Shown in pieces: positions 36,829-46,088 of a stretch of DNA of 64,000 nucleotides (positions within the stretch are counted from its first letter, which is position 1; each line of letters opens with the position of its first letter). Source of the DNA: Pectobacterium carotovorum (GTDB taxonomy: Bacteria; Pseudomonadota; Gammaproteobacteria; Enterobacterales; Enterobacteriaceae). The position numbers and the translations under genes are program-made. The notes beneath the pieces were generated by a model, which saw only the letters and a list, made by a program, of their open reading frames with translations, was not told where the DNA came from and did no database searches. The stretch lies in assembly GCA_016415585.1 (NCBI GenBank), contig CP066552.1:2914001-2978000 (forward strand). The letters are read 5' to 3'.

Positions 36829-38255
36829 CAGTTAGTGCCCTCCAGCGTTACCAGGTATTCCGAGGTGATCTCCGTCTCAAAGGTCAGACGCTCAAGCGGC
36901 GGCGGCGGAGTGAATTTGTAGTTAAGCAACAGGTGCCCAGCAGCCAGTTCGGTTTGCTCGTTACGCTCAGCATCGAACCAGCATTTGAAGCCCAGCAATG
37001 CGCCGTCACCGATCAGCTTGCGACCGTAGGCGTTGACGGATTCCACCAGCGCGTCGATCAGCGCCTGATTGATCGGCATGTCGATGTACTGCTGGCTGAA
37101 ATAGCGAATGGATTCGTTAATCACATCGCCAGTACGACGCACGTTCTCGAAGTTCTTCATGTGCGTCACGGTTGGCCAGGCAGCGGTGCGATTGCCCCAC
37201 AGGCGCAGGCCGGAACCATAGCTGTTGAAAATGGTGCTGATGCCCTGCTCGTTCAGCAGGTTCACTTCACTCTGCGGATCGTCAATCATCGCGGACAGCT
37301 GGCGCTCTACGCCGGTAATCCCTTTGATTTCCTGATTGGACGACGACCACCAGAAACCTTTCTCCAGATCGACTTTGGCACGCAGACCCGCGGCACGCGC
37401 CGACAGCGGCTCCAGACGTTCGCTGTTGGTTTCCGCGTCGTACACTTTTACGTGCGGATAGCACAGACGAGCGCGTTCAGAGCTGGTGTTGAAGTTGATC
37501 GTGCCTTCTGGGCCACGACCGCTCAGCGCCTGCGCAAACGTGGTACCGATTGGCGCATCGATATAGGCAATCGCACCCAGTTTGTCAGCCAGCGAGATCA
37601 GCTCGGTCGTCACGCTATTTTGCGTACAGAACACCGGCGAAATCAGAATCTTGGCAAAGAAGCCGTACAGGTTGTAGGTATCGTTCAGCAGCTTCATACC
37701 GGTGCGTTTGCCCGCGGCGTTGATGCTGCCGATGATGTCGGCAGCAGTCACTTTCGTGACATCAGCAAAGTCATAAGACGCGCTAACTACGGCAGCAACA
37801 TCAATATTTTTACCCAGATTTTTCAGGACGCCGGTTTGCGCATCCAGCGTATAGTCCTGACCTTCGATAAACGGCTGACCGCCTTCTGCCGCCGTCAGCA
37901 CCAGCTTGGCAACCACACGGTTTACCAGTTGTGCCGTGCCAGTCGCTTTGTCAAACGTGACTTTTTCTGCGCTCACAGACGATTTGTGTTTCGCCGGATC
38001 CAGCACGTTGATGACCAGAACCGTACCCGCACCATGATCGTAAATCGCATCCAGCGCCTGCGGGATGGTATAGCCGCCGAACTGGCTACCAAACTGTGCT
38101 GCGTCTTTTTCGGACAGACACAGCGTAATGTCATTTACCGCACCCTGCGGCGCCGTACCAATCAGCCCAATCACCGCAGATTTGACGCTTTTCACCGGAC
38201 GAGCACCGGTTTCAACTTCAATGGTTTCTACACCATGTAAATAATTAGCGGCCAA
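36828..38255 (-). CDS. Contractile tail sheath protein FI
   Basis: A 475-residue sheath protein of the P2 FI / R-pyocin type: YLHGVETIEVETGARPVKSV at the start, VIGLIGTAPQGAVND, FWWSSSNQEIKGITGVER in the conserved C-terminal domain, and NFENVRRTGDVINESIRYFS. Sheath contraction powers penetration. The presence of a sheath makes this an R-type (contractile) particle. It overlaps the small upstream gene by 11 bases. Confidence 0.95.
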   Translation of the reverse strand: MAANYLHGVETIEVETGARPVKSVKSAVIGLIGTAPQGAVNDITLCLSEKDAAQFGSQFGGYTIPQALDAIYDHGAGTVLVINVLDPAKHKSSVSAEKVTFDKATGTAQLVNRVVAKLVLTAAEGGQPFIEGQDYTLDAQTGVLKNLGKNIDVAAVVSASYDFADVTKVTAADIIGSINAAGKRTGMKLLNDTYNLYGFFAKILISPVFCTQNSVTTELISLADKLGAIAYIDAPIGTTFAQALSGRGPEGTINFNTSSERARLCYPHVKVYDAETNSERLEPLSARAAGLRAKVDLEKGFWWSSSNQEIKGITGVERQLSAMIDDPQSEVNLLNEQGISTIFNSYGSGLRLWGNRTAAWPTVTHMKNFENVRRTGDVINESIRYFSQQYIDMPINQALIDALVESVNAYGRKLIGDGALLGFKCWFDAERNEQTELAAGHLLLNYKFTPPPPLERLTFETEITSEYLVTLEGTN

Positions 38256-38442
38256 GGGTCACCTCCGTTGCGCTATCAGCCAGAATCTGATCCGCGACAG
38301 GCAGCAAATAGCCCAGCGCGACCAGCGTTTTCACATACTCATGATCTGCCGGCAGTTCAGTCACCTGAGCGGGCCAAAGCAGAATTTCCTGACCATCTGC
38401 CAGCGTGACGCCGCTGGCGGGGCCGGTGTAGCGGTATTTCAT
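38245..38442 (-). CDS. Small tail protein (DUF2635-like position)
   Basis: A 65-residue protein (MKYRYTGPASGVTLADGQEI...) with no motif I can assign firmly. It sits between the gp37-like gene and the sheath, the place where Mu-like phages carry a DUF2635 protein. It overlaps both neighbours (four and 11 bases). A short beta-rich protein with a role in tail assembly is likely. Confidence 0.68.
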   Translation of the reverse strand: MKYRYTGPASGVTLADGQEILLWPAQVTELPADHEYVKTLVALGYLLPVADQILADSATEVTLGR

Positions 38443-38906
38443 GCGTCTTTCTCCTCATAATTAACCGTGGTAAGCAGCGGCCCATCCGTCTGCTCGCGGT
38501 CTTCGATAAAAAGGGTTTCTGTGGTGCAATCGATGGCGTAATGCCAGCGTCCTTCGGTGTGACCAACGTAACGGTCACGTACTAGCCGAATACCGCGATG
38601 ACAGTCAGGCAGTCGGTATCCTCCCAGCGCCTGACGGACGGTATCGAGTGTGGCCAGTACGCCGTCTTCGCCATCCAGCTCCGGCAGCAGCACGGCAACC
38701 ATCAGCTGTGGCCGCTGCGTCTGAACCGGAGAATCCGCATCTTCCGGTGCGGAAAATTCGGAACCGCGATACCCCACCAGCACATCGCCAGCAGTCAGAA
38801 GGTCTGGCTCGATCAGAATGTTTTCTGGACAGGACACAATCCGCCGTGCCGGTAAGTGCTGTTGGAGGCGGGCTATCACCGCATCGATAATTGGTCTGGT
38901 ATTCAT
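38439..38906 (-). CDS. Gp37-like (DUF1834) tail protein
   Basis: A 155-residue protein of the Mu gp37/DUF1834 family as judged from TRPIIDAVIARLQQHLP at the start, GDVLVGYRGSEF, RPQLMVAVLLPEL and the position just before the sheath. It is probably a tail terminator or completion protein. It is the first gene of the structural operon. The leader upstream has three 16-bp direct repeats. Confidence 0.75.
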   Translation of the reverse strand: MNTRPIIDAVIARLQQHLPARRIVSCPENILIEPDLLTAGDVLVGYRGSEFSAPEDADSPVQTQRPQLMVAVLLPELDGEDGVLATLDTVRQALGGYRLPDCHRGIRLVRDRYVGHTEGRWHYAIDCTTETLFIEDREQTDGPLLTTVNYEEKDA

Positions 38907-38920
38907 ATCCGTTCACCCAC

Positions 38921-38968
38921 TGTGTTGATGGCACACTGTTTTGGTGGCACATCGTGTTGATGGCGCTA
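38921..38968 (-). repeat. Three 16-bp direct repeats before the structural operon
   Basis: TGTGTTGATGGCACAC, TGTTTTGGTGGCACAT and CGTGTTGATGGCGCTA follow each other without a gap (plus strand). They lie 15 bases upstream of the gp37-like start, in the mRNA leader or promoter region. They could be tandem binding sites for a regulator of the tail genes. Confidence 0.7.
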
Positions 38969-39079
38969 GTATCCGGATAAGGGTTGGCTGCGGCTTTTAA
39001 TCTGTTTTAGAAAAAACAGCGAAGTAATTTATTTGATAAAACACACCTAATAGGCTGAATAATAAAAATTATTTCGATA

Positions 39080-39112
39080 AAAAAAACGCCAACACAACCG
39101 TGCTGGCGTAAA
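39080..39112 (-). terminator. Terminator of the lysis operon
   Basis: On the minus strand CGCCAGCACGGTTGTGTTGGCG forms a nine-pair stem (one mismatch) followed by a run of eight T. It comes about 60 bases after the last gene of the lysis block, so lysis and structural genes are separate transcription units. Confidence 0.85.
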
Positions 39113-39168
39113 GGAATATGACAATATCGATAACGTGCAAAGACAGAAAAGAAACCAATGCAATGGGA

Positions 39169-39480
39169 TTATCGATCCCAATATTTTTCCGGCCGGGCTA
39201 TGCCAACCATACAATCAACCGCATATTCCACGACATCCACACCAAGGCGGGTAAGATTCGCCAGCCAGACGCCACCTACCTCCTTGGTCAATACCGCCAT
39301 CTTGCGATCGGCCAGATAATCCAGTGCGTGACGCAGCTCCGGCTCTGAAGCATCGGCATACAGCCGCTGCATCAGCGCTAGCAGGAACATTTCATTCGCG
39401 GTGTAAGGCCGCGTTTTATTTAATGCGATGAGCAAGTGCCAACGCATCGATTCCTGTCGGATACGCTGCGTATCAGCCAT
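39169..39480 (-). CDS. Mu gp26-like small phage protein (VpaChn25_0724 type)
   Basis: A 103-residue protein with an apparent winged-helix layout: SMRWHLLIALNKTRPYTANE, then LRHALDYLADRKMAVLTKEV and GGVWLANLTRLGVDVV. This matches the small family found next to DUF2730 genes in Mu-like phages. Function is unproven; a DNA- or protein-binding role is possible. The start at 39480 overlaps the upstream gene by eight bases; longer frames reach into that gene. Confidence 0.72.
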   Translation of the reverse strand: MADTQRIRQESMRWHLLIALNKTRPYTANEMFLLALMQRLYADASEPELRHALDYLADRKMAVLTKEVGGVWLANLTRLGVDVVEYAVDCMVGIARPEKYWDR

Positions 39481-39802
39481 GATTGCCTCCCGAATACCGC
39501 TGCTGCACCAATTCCAGCTTGTTATAAAGCGCATCCAGCTTGGCTTCGATGACCGTTTGACCACGGATGTAATCCTCACGTCGCACATAAACCAGCGGTA
39601 AATCGGCGCGGAATTCCAGAAATTCACGCTCCAGCCGCGTCCACCCTTGCTCGCTCTTCTGGCGAGCATTTTCCAGGGCGGCGAAACGCTCGTTCAGCCG
39701 CTTTTCAATCTGCGTGAGCAAAATTCGCCCGGCGGCAAACAGGAAGCTCATAAACGACAACAACAGGCCGACCAGCGACCAGAATTCCACTTCAATCTTC
39801 AC
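39473..39802 (-). CDS. DUF2730 (Mu gp25-like) membrane-anchored coiled-coil protein
   Basis: A 109-residue protein with one N-terminal transmembrane segment (about residues 7-29, WSLVGLLLSFMSFLFAAG) and a following coiled coil (KRLNERFAALENARQKSEQG). This is the DUF2730 layout, as in Mu gp25. It lies between the spanin and the gp26-like gene and overlaps both. It may be part of the lysis or envelope functions, but this is not established. Confidence 0.77.
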   Translation of the reverse strand: MKIEVEFWSLVGLLLSFMSFLFAAGRILLTQIEKRLNERFAALENARQKSEQGWTRLEREFLEFRADLPLVYVRREDYIRGQTVIEAKLDALYNKLELVQQRYSGGNHG

Positions 39803-40466
39803 GTGTTACCTCCCCTGCCTGTTGTAACGTTTCGATGTAATCCAGCAGCGCGTTAACCTGCGCACTCAGCGCTTGGTAGCGCTCTCCGTTGTCGCTGATG
39901 TTGGCGAGAATATCGCGCTGGGAGACGCCTGAAAGTTGTAATTCGGCGTCAGCGGTTGCGCTGGCATCGGACGCTGTGACAGTGCGGCGGGCAGCGGTGG
40001 TAATGTCTGAAGCACTGTTGGCGGACAGACCGAAAGCGGCGTTATAGTGCTGCACGAAGCCACGAGTAAACACGCACTGCACAGGCTGAACTTTGCCTTT
40101 TTCGTCAATGTATTGCTGAGTAACATGGTCAATTTTCCGTTGTAGAGCGGCGTTATCCGCCGACAGTTTTTGACGCGCTGCGACATAGCGCTGTTCGAGT
40201 TGATTTCCACGCTCTACCTGCTGCTGGTATTGCTCCGCCGCCGCACGTAGTAGCTGGTTCTGGGTTTCGGCCTGCTGCTGCTGTAGCAAATTGAATGCCG
40301 CCTGCTGTTTCGCCAGCGCGGCATCCCCCAGTGCTTGCGCCAGTTGATAACCCTGATTACGACCGGTCAGATAGACCGCGAGTAGCAACACCACGACAAG
40401 CAGGACGGCGACCATACGTGGCGAAAGAAAGGATTTCAGGCTATTGATAAACAGACTATTCCACAC
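39792..40466 (-). CDS. Rz-like inner-membrane spanin
   Basis: A 224-residue type II membrane protein. One N-terminal transmembrane helix (about residues 18-36, MVAVLLVVVLLLAVYLTG) is followed by a long periplasmic coiled coil rich in Gln and Ala (QQQQAETQNQLLRAAAEQY). This is the layout of i-spanins, which fuse inner and outer membranes in the last lysis step together with Rz1. The Rz1 gene is nested inside it in another frame. Confidence 0.83.
   Translation of the reverse strand: MWNSLFINSLKSFLSPRMVAVLLVVVLLLAVYLTGRNQGYQLAQALGDAALAKQQAAFNLLQQQQAETQNQLLRAAAEQYQQQVERGNQLEQRYVAARQKLSADNAALQRKIDHVTQQYIDEKGKVQPVQCVFTRGFVQHYNAAFGLSANSASDITTAARRTVTASDASATADAELQLSGVSQRDILANISDNGERYQALSAQVNALLDYIETLQQAGEVTRED
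39866..40126 (-). CDS. Rz1-like outer-membrane spanin lipoprotein, nested in Rz
   Basis: An 86-residue frame lying entirely inside the Rz gene. It starts MLLSNTLTKKAKFSLCSACL, has a lipobox (LLVASC, lipidated Cys) and a short proline-rich mature part (TVLQTLPPLPAALSQRP). This is the hallmark of Rz1 o-spanins. The nested arrangement is known in lambda and P2-like phages. The mature protein is about 61 residues. Confidence 0.82.
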   Translation of the reverse strand: MLLSNTLTKKAKFSLCSACLLVASCSTITPLSVCPPTVLQTLPPLPAALSQRPMPAQPLTPNYNFQASPSAIFSPTSATTESATKR

Positions 40467-41067
40467 AGCTCGCCCTCCCCCAGCTCAAGTACCGTGGCGC
40501 CAGCTGATGCAAAATGCGGTCGGGATAATGACGGTTTTCACGCCAGTTGGCGGCACTGCGCCCGGCATTGACGGTTTCCACATGACCAAACCAGCGGAGT
40601 ATGTCCTTCTCGGCGATCTTCGCGCGCTGCTTATCACGCTGTAACCAGCCAAGCCCGCCGTTGTAGGACGACAAGGTCATCGCCATACGTTCGCAGTCGT
40701 TGCTGGCGCTGATTCGTGTCCACAGCCAGCGATCGTAGCCCGTCAGAGCACGGATAGCCCAGGCAGGATTAAACGGTTGATTAGCGCGAAGTTCAGGAAC
40801 GATACCGCTAAACCAGTCGGCGGTGGCCGGCATAAACTGAGCCAGCCCTTGCGCACCGACGGGTGAAACGGCCCGAGGATTCCAGCCGCTTTCCTGATGC
40901 AACTGCGCCGCAAAGTCAGCAATCGGGGCATTCATGCCCCAATCCAACCGTGCGCTGCGGATCACATCACTGCGATACGCCTGCGCGGCACGAGGGATCG
41001 TGTCGGCACAGACCGTAGCGCTAAAAAGCAGCGGGCTAACAAACAGCGTGATGAGGAGGTGTCGCAT
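40456..41067 (-). CDS. Lytic transglycosylase endolysin
   Basis: A 203-residue SLT-domain protein. A cleavable signal peptide (MRHLLITLFVSPLLFSATVCA) would allow Sec export. The catalytic glutamate is in LHQESGWNPRAVSPVGAQGL, with the GLAQFMPAT motif, and SSYNGGLGW downstream. It cuts peptidoglycan to release the particles. It overlaps the Rz gene by 11 bases. Confidence 0.9.
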   Translation of the reverse strand: MRHLLITLFVSPLLFSATVCADTIPRAAQAYRSDVIRSARLDWGMNAPIADFAAQLHQESGWNPRAVSPVGAQGLAQFMPATADWFSGIVPELRANQPFNPAWAIRALTGYDRWLWTRISASNDCERMAMTLSSYNGGLGWLQRDKQRAKIAEKDILRWFGHVETVNAGRSAANWRENRHYPDRILHQLAPRYLSWGRASCVE

Positions 41068-41068
41068 A

Positions 41069-41398
41069 TCACAACCCCATCGCTACGCCGATGCAAACGG
41101 CTGACACAATCAGCGCACGTCGTAACATCGCGGCGGCAAATACGGTATGGTGGCCGTCCCGAACCGGGAAACGTCCTCGCGGTACAGGTTCATCGCCTTG
41201 TTCGAGGAACAGACCGGGACGCGCTTTAGGAAACAGCGAGCGATCCAGCCAATAACCTAATACCGCAGCGAGTGAAATAAGCGAGAGCTTATAGACGGTG
41301 ACGGGAAGCTGTTGCGGTGAAATCAGCCCGATAACAGCAAAGAGAAAAGCGGATGTCACAATCCAGCCGGTAAGACGCGGTTTTTTGATTTTTTTCAC
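41069..41398 (-). CDS. Putative holin
   Basis: A 109-residue protein with three hydrophobic segments (about residues 10-30, 36-52 and 88-108) and charged ends (MKKIKKPRLTG). It matches the Mu-type putative holin group by size, topology and position as first gene of the lysis cassette. It would form the inner-membrane hole. GAGGCTTTATCGTG precedes the start. Confidence 0.78.
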   Translation of the reverse strand: MKKIKKPRLTGWIVTSAFLFAVIGLISPQQLPVTVYKLSLISLAAVLGYWLDRSLFPKARPGLFLEQGDEPVPRGRFPVRDGHHTVFAAAMLRRALIVSAVCIGVAMGL

Positions 41399-41570
41399 GA
41401 TAAAGCCTCCTGATAAGAATGGAGGCCATTATGCAAAATGAGGGGGGTTGATGATTTTAAAGGAGTTTAAGTATTACTAAGGCGCAAGATCTCACAGAAT
41501 TGAACCATTTCTATTCGTCATCCCTTTCTAGTCTTCATTCTTCACGTTGCCCATACGTAGACTTCCTGCT

Positions 41571-41610
41571 GATAAAAATCATAACCGATTATCCGTATAT
41601 GATTTTTATC
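41571..41610. terminator. AT-rich inverted repeat after prtF
   Basis: Perfect 13-base arms (GATAAAAATCATA and TATGATTTTTATC) separated by 14 bases, eight bases after the prtF stop. It probably ends the protease operon and separates it from the tailocin. Confidence 0.62.
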
Positions 41611-41617
41611 ACCTGTT

Positions 41618-42985
41618 TTAGTTTCTGCCGATCTTGTGGTTGGCTAATGACGCTGTTGCAGGCTGAAACCAGGCCGCCAGTTCCAGAATATCTTTCTCGT
41701 TCAGCGTACCCGCAGTATAGCGCAGTAATAGCCACGCCTGAAGCCAGCTGTATTTCGCTTCCGCCAGCTCTCGCCGAGCGTTATACCAATCCTGTTCGGC
41801 CAGCAAAATATCCAGATTGATACGTTCTCCGCCTGCAACGCTCAGCCGCGTGGCATTAACGGCTTCTTGGGCAGATGAGGCCGTCATTTGCCAGGCCTTA
41901 ATTTTTGCCGATCCGTTATTGTACAGATTGTAGTACTTTTTCAATTCCGCCAGCGTTTGCTTGGTTTGATCGTCCAGTTCCGCCTGACTTTGCTGATATT
42001 CCGCCGCCGCCTGCCGCATGGAGGCTGAGACGGAACCACCAGCGTAAAGCGGGACATTCAGCTGCAAACCGACGCTCTGCGTGTCGTATTTCTGGTTGTA
42101 GTTGTATTCACTTTCCGAACGGCTATTGCGCGACGATGCGACCAGCGACAGCGTAGGTAAATGCCCGGCGCGGCTGCGTTCGATTTCATAGCGGCTGACC
42201 GCTAGCCCTTCACGCTGCGTCGCCAGTTTGGCATTGTGCTGCACGGCAAGATCGCGCCACTGCGCCAGCGTCTGCTTACCTGATTCCGCAGACGGCAGTT
42301 GAGTCAGCGTCATGGGATACAGCGTCGTGATATCCAGCGCCGTCCCCGTCATATTTTCCAGATCGGTGATCGCAGCATCCAGATTGTCCTGCTGCTCAAT
42401 ACGCTGCGCCTCGATCAGCGTAAAACGCGCTTCCGTTTCCCGCACATCCGTTAGCGTGCCTTCGCCCGCCAGCAGCAGGCGTTTATTCAACGCCAGTTGT
42501 TCCCGATAGGCCCGCTGCTGCGCATCCAGCAATTGCAGCTTCTCCTGCGCCAACAGCGCATTACTCCAAGCTTGATATAATCGCACCATCAAATCCTGAC
42601 TGCGATCGCGAAAACGCTGATCGGCCATCAGCGTGCGGGCAACACCCTGCTGATAACGCGCCCAGGCCGCATAGTCCAGCAGCGGCTGGCGCAGCGACAG
42701 CGTTGACGTGTAGCTGTCATAATCGCGTTTTAATGTGTTACCCGTGAAGCTATCCGTTTGGGTGACTTTGGAATGGCTACGATTAGCGTTATAGCCATAC
42801 TGGAGATTGGGAAGCAGATTGGCACGCCCGATCGTTTCTTCTTCCTGGCCTGCCGCATGCTCAAATCCCGCCGCGCGAAACTGCGCGTCATTACGCAGCG
42901 CCAATTCCCACGCATCAAGCAGTCCTAATGCGTTGGCGCCTGAAGAAAGCAGCCCAAACAGCACGATTATCGCGATCCTTTGCAT
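41618..42985 (-). CDS. prtF: Type I secretion outer membrane protein PrtF
   Basis: A 455-residue TolC-family protein with a signal peptide (MQRIAIIVLFGLLSSGANA) and the tandem outer membrane efflux repeats (LLDAWELALRNDAQFRA, SLRQPLLDYAAWARY, QLNVPLYAGGSVSASM). It forms the trimeric channel that connects with PrtE and lets the protease cross the outer membrane. It is the last gene of prtW-inh-prtDEF, as in Dickeya and Pectobacterium. Confidence 0.92.
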   Translation of the reverse strand: MQRIAIIVLFGLLSSGANALGLLDAWELALRNDAQFRAAGFEHAAGQEEETIGRANLLPNLQYGYNANRSHSKVTQTDSFTGNTLKRDYDSYTSTLSLRQPLLDYAAWARYQQGVARTLMADQRFRDRSQDLMVRLYQAWSNALLAQEKLQLLDAQQRAYREQLALNKRLLLAGEGTLTDVRETEARFTLIEAQRIEQQDNLDAAITDLENMTGTALDITTLYPMTLTQLPSAESGKQTLAQWRDLAVQHNAKLATQREGLAVSRYEIERSRAGHLPTLSLVASSRNSRSESEYNYNQKYDTQSVGLQLNVPLYAGGSVSASMRQAAAEYQQSQAELDDQTKQTLAELKKYYNLYNNGSAKIKAWQMTASSAQEAVNATRLSVAGGERINLDILLAEQDWYNARRELAEAKYSWLQAWLLLRYTAGTLNEKDILELAAWFQPATASLANHKIGRN

Positions 42986-42987
42986 GA

Positions 42988-44337
42988 TTATTCTTCCGTT
43001 AATGCCAGATGCAGGCGATCCATTAAAGGCTTAAATAGATAATTGACGAACGACCGCTCTCCGGTACGAACAAACCCTTGCACCGGCATACCGGGCTTGA
43101 CTTCCAGCCCCTCCAGCGCACGTTTCCCGGCCTCATCCACCTGAACGCGTAGGCTGTAATAGGGTGAACCGTCCCGCTCATCCAGCAGGCGGTCGGCGGA
43201 CAGCAGTTCGACCGTTCCCGCCACGCGTGGCGTCGTGCTTTGATTAAACGCGACGAACTGAAGTTCAACGGGTAATCCCGGCCAGACTTTATCTACCAGC
43301 TCAACGGGAAGACGCGCATCCACGAATAAAGGCTGATCGTCCGGTACGATCTCCAGAAGCGTCTGACCCGGCGCGATCACACCGCCTTCCGTAAACACTT
43401 TCAGCCCGACCACCGTGCCGGAAACCGGCGCGCGCATCTGGATATTCGCCAGATTGAAATCGGCTTTTTCCTTCTTGCTGCCCACATCGCTCAGCAGCGC
43501 CCGCACCTCGGCCAGCTCGCTGTTCACTTCTTTGTCGTATTCCTGCTGACGCTGGGCAATCAGCAGCGTTTGTTGTTCAATATCACGACGGGTACGATTA
43601 ATATCCCCCGCCAACTGGGCGATATCGCCGTTAAGCTGCGCCAGCAGACGTTCGTTCTCCAGCATTTTGTTGCGCGGCACATAATTTTCCGCCGCCAGTG
43701 AACGCAGCCCTTGCAGCTGTTGTTCCAGCGTCTCCCGCTGTTTCTGCTTACTGGACATCACCTGACGCTGGGCGCTGAGTGACGCCTCCATCCCCGCGAT
43801 ACTCGAGCGCATTCCTTCTGCCTCAAGCTTAAGCGACTGCTGACGGCTGTGCAGTAAATCACGCTGTAATGCCGTAATCACGCGCATCTCCGGCTTTTCC
43901 GCTAGCGGTTGCAGGCGAGGCGTTATTACCATGTCACTCAGGCGCTGCTGCTCAGCAAGCAGCCGGCCTTCCCGCGCGACCAACTGCAAATACTGACCAT
44001 CCAGTCCTTCACTCGCTGAACGCGCATCAACCTCATTCAGCGTGAGCAGAACCTGACCAGCTTCGACCCTGTCACCGTCTTTCACCTGGATTTTATCGAC
44101 GATGCCGCCCTGATTGTGCTGCACAACCTTACGGTTGCCGGAAATCACGACGCTACCATTCACCATGACGCCCTTATCCAACGGTGCAAACAGTGCCCAC
44201 AGAAGAAAACCGCCGAACCCAGCGAGCACCAGCAACCATCCCAGACGCACAGCACGTTTTTCATCGCGTCGCGCCGTCTGGTTCATACTCTCTTCACTTA
44301 TTTCTGATGCGGACATGTCTTTCCCTGTATTCGTCAT
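42988..44337 (-). CDS. prtE: Type I secretion adaptor PrtE
   Basis: A 449-residue HlyD-family membrane fusion protein. It has one transmembrane helix (about residues 33-51, LGWLLVLAGFGGFLLWALFA), a lipoyl-like half (VVQHNQGGIVDKIQVKDGDR), a long coiled-coil hairpin, and the closing MRAPVSGTVVGLKVFTEGGV. It links PrtD to PrtF. It lies two bases upstream of prtF and six bases downstream of prtD. Confidence 0.92.
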   Translation of the reverse strand: MTNTGKDMSASEISEESMNQTARRDEKRAVRLGWLLVLAGFGGFLLWALFAPLDKGVMVNGSVVISGNRKVVQHNQGGIVDKIQVKDGDRVEAGQVLLTLNEVDARSASEGLDGQYLQLVAREGRLLAEQQRLSDMVITPRLQPLAEKPEMRVITALQRDLLHSRQQSLKLEAEGMRSSIAGMEASLSAQRQVMSSKQKQRETLEQQLQGLRSLAAENYVPRNKMLENERLLAQLNGDIAQLAGDINRTRRDIEQQTLLIAQRQQEYDKEVNSELAEVRALLSDVGSKKEKADFNLANIQMRAPVSGTVVGLKVFTEGGVIAPGQTLLEIVPDDQPLFVDARLPVELVDKVWPGLPVELQFVAFNQSTTPRVAGTVELLSADRLLDERDGSPYYSLRVQVDEAGKRALEGLEVKPGMPVQGFVRTGERSFVNYLFKPLMDRLHLALTEE

Positions 44338-44343
44338 TCCCTG

Positions 44344-46071
44344 TTACGGCTGGACAGCGGCAGCAGGTGTCATTTGTGCTTGATTGGCGGCACGACGCGG
44401 CTGCAATTCGTTCAGAATGTCGCGCGCTGGCCCAAAGCGCTGTTGCTTACCCTGATTGAGCACCAGAATTTTATGCGCCAGCGTGGTTAATGCGGGACGA
44501 TGTGTAATCAGTATCACCGTCGCTCCCCGCTTCTGAAGATGCGAGATTGCCTGCGCCAGTGCCATTTCACCTTCGTTATCGAGGCTGGAGTTTGGCTCAT
44601 CGAGTACCAGCAGGCAGGGATCACCATACACCGCACGCGCCAGAGCAATACGCTGCCGCTGTCCGCCCGACAGCCCGTTGCCGTCAGCGCCAAGAGGCGT
44701 GTCATATCCCTGCGGCTGGCTAAGAATCATTTCGTGGACGCCAGCCAGCTTCGCCGCCGCAACAATTTTTTCCGCGTCATGCTCGCCAAAGCGGGAAATA
44801 TTCTCCGCCAGCGTGCCTTTAAAGAGCTGCACATCCTGTGGCAAATAGCCCATTGTCGGGCCAAATGCCGTTTTATCTACCTGACTGAGATCGGCCCCAT
44901 CCAGTCGAACCTTGCCACGCGTCGGTGTTTGCGTCGCAACCAGCAGACGTGCCAGCGTCGATTTACCTGAACCCGATGCGCCCAGAATCGCCAGCGTTTC
45001 TCCCGCCTGAAGCGAGAAATGAATATCCTGTAATCGTGATGCCCCTTGCGGCGTCTGCAATAGCACATTCTCGACGCTGAGCTGGCCAACTGGTGCAGGC
45101 AGCGCCATCGCCTCCGCTTTGGGCGGATAAGCCGTCATGATCCGGCTGAGTCGATACCAGGCTTGCCGCGCGCTGCTCAGCGGTTTCCAAATACCGATAA
45201 ACTGATCGATAGGGCTCAATACGCGCCCGACAAGAATCGATCCCGCAATCATCATCCCTGGTGTGATTTCGCCTTTAATCGCTAACATGGCCCCCACGCC
45301 GAGCATCAGCGATTGCAGAAAAATACGCGCATGTTTTGATGCGGCCCCGACAACCGCGGCCCGTTCACTTGCCAGATTTTGCAGCGTAATAAAACGGTAG
45401 TGTTGCCCCAGCCAACGGCGGCGCAGATTAGGCAGCATTCCCATTGATTCAATGACTTCGGCATTACGCAATTGCGTATCTGCAAGATGGGTTGCCTGTA
45501 GCGCTTCATGGTTTGCCTCTTCCAAAGGCGACGTGGTGAGATACTGATTCAGCCATGCCAGCAGCACCAGCACCACAGTTCCTCCCAGCGCCAGAAAGCC
45601 GAGAACCGGATGGATCAGGAACAGCACCAGTAAAAAGAAGGGAAACCAGGGAATATCGAAGAAGGCAAACAGTGAGTTGCCCGTAATAAACTGCCGCAGT
45701 AGCGTGAGATCGTTCAGCGCCTGACCGGCTTTGGCCTCACCCGCTTCCAGATTGCGCTCAAATGCGGCGTTGAAGACCTGTTGATTCAGTTGTAGATCGA
45801 TCCGAGTACCGAGCCTTACGACCACCAGACTTCGCACCCATTCGAGTGCCGCCATGAATATCCCCAGACCGGCAATCAGCAGGGTGAGCATCAGCAACGT
45901 GGTGCCATTCCCCGAAGCCAGTACGCGATCGTAAACCTGAAGCATATAAATCGAAGGCGACAGCATCAGTAGATTAACGATGGCGCTGAAAATCCCAATG
46001 CTCCAAAAGCTGCGCCGGAAAGGACGCAGTATACTCAACAACGAACGTTCCTTATTTGCTAGTTGACTCAC
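44344..46071 (-). CDS. prtD: Type I secretion ABC transporter PrtD
   Basis: A 575-residue ABC exporter half-transporter. Six helices occupy residues 20-300 and the ATPase residues 330-560, with Walker [12 protein letters not shown], signature [14 protein letters not shown], Walker [14 protein letters not shown] and ITHRP. It energises export of the RTX protease through PrtE and PrtF. It lacks a C39 peptidase domain, as expected for substrates with a C-terminal uncleaved signal. Confidence 0.93.
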   Translation of the reverse strand: MSQLANKERSLLSILRPFRRSFWSIGIFSAIVNLLMLSPSIYMLQVYDRVLASGNGTTLLMLTLLIAGLGIFMAALEWVRSLVVVRLGTRIDLQLNQQVFNAAFERNLEAGEAKAGQALNDLTLLRQFITGNSLFAFFDIPWFPFFLLVLFLIHPVLGFLALGGTVVLVLLAWLNQYLTTSPLEEANHEALQATHLADTQLRNAEVIESMGMLPNLRRRWLGQHYRFITLQNLASERAAVVGAASKHARIFLQSLMLGVGAMLAIKGEITPGMMIAGSILVGRVLSPIDQFIGIWKPLSSARQAWYRLSRIMTAYPPKAEAMALPAPVGQLSVENVLLQTPQGASRLQDIHFSLQAGETLAILGASGSGKSTLARLLVATQTPTRGKVRLDGADLSQVDKTAFGPTMGYLPQDVQLFKGTLAENISRFGEHDAEKIVAAAKLAGVHEMILSQPQGYDTPLGADGNGLSGGQRQRIALARAVYGDPCLLVLDEPNSSLDNEGEMALAQAISHLQKRGATVILITHRPALTTLAHKILVLNQGKQQRFGPARDILNELQPRRAANQAQMTPAAAVQP

Positions 46072-46088
46072 TGCGTTTGCCTCTCCTG

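Noticed and set aside
36933..38240. A 435-codon open frame on the plus strand opposite the sheath gene
   Set aside because: It is exactly antisense to a well-identified sheath gene, has no ribosome binding site that stands out and an unnatural composition rich in His, Arg and Gln. It is a shadow of biased codon use.
24736..41398. Complete prophage
   Set aside because: No integrase, repressor, replication, capsid, portal or terminase genes are present. The set fits a tail-only bacteriocin.
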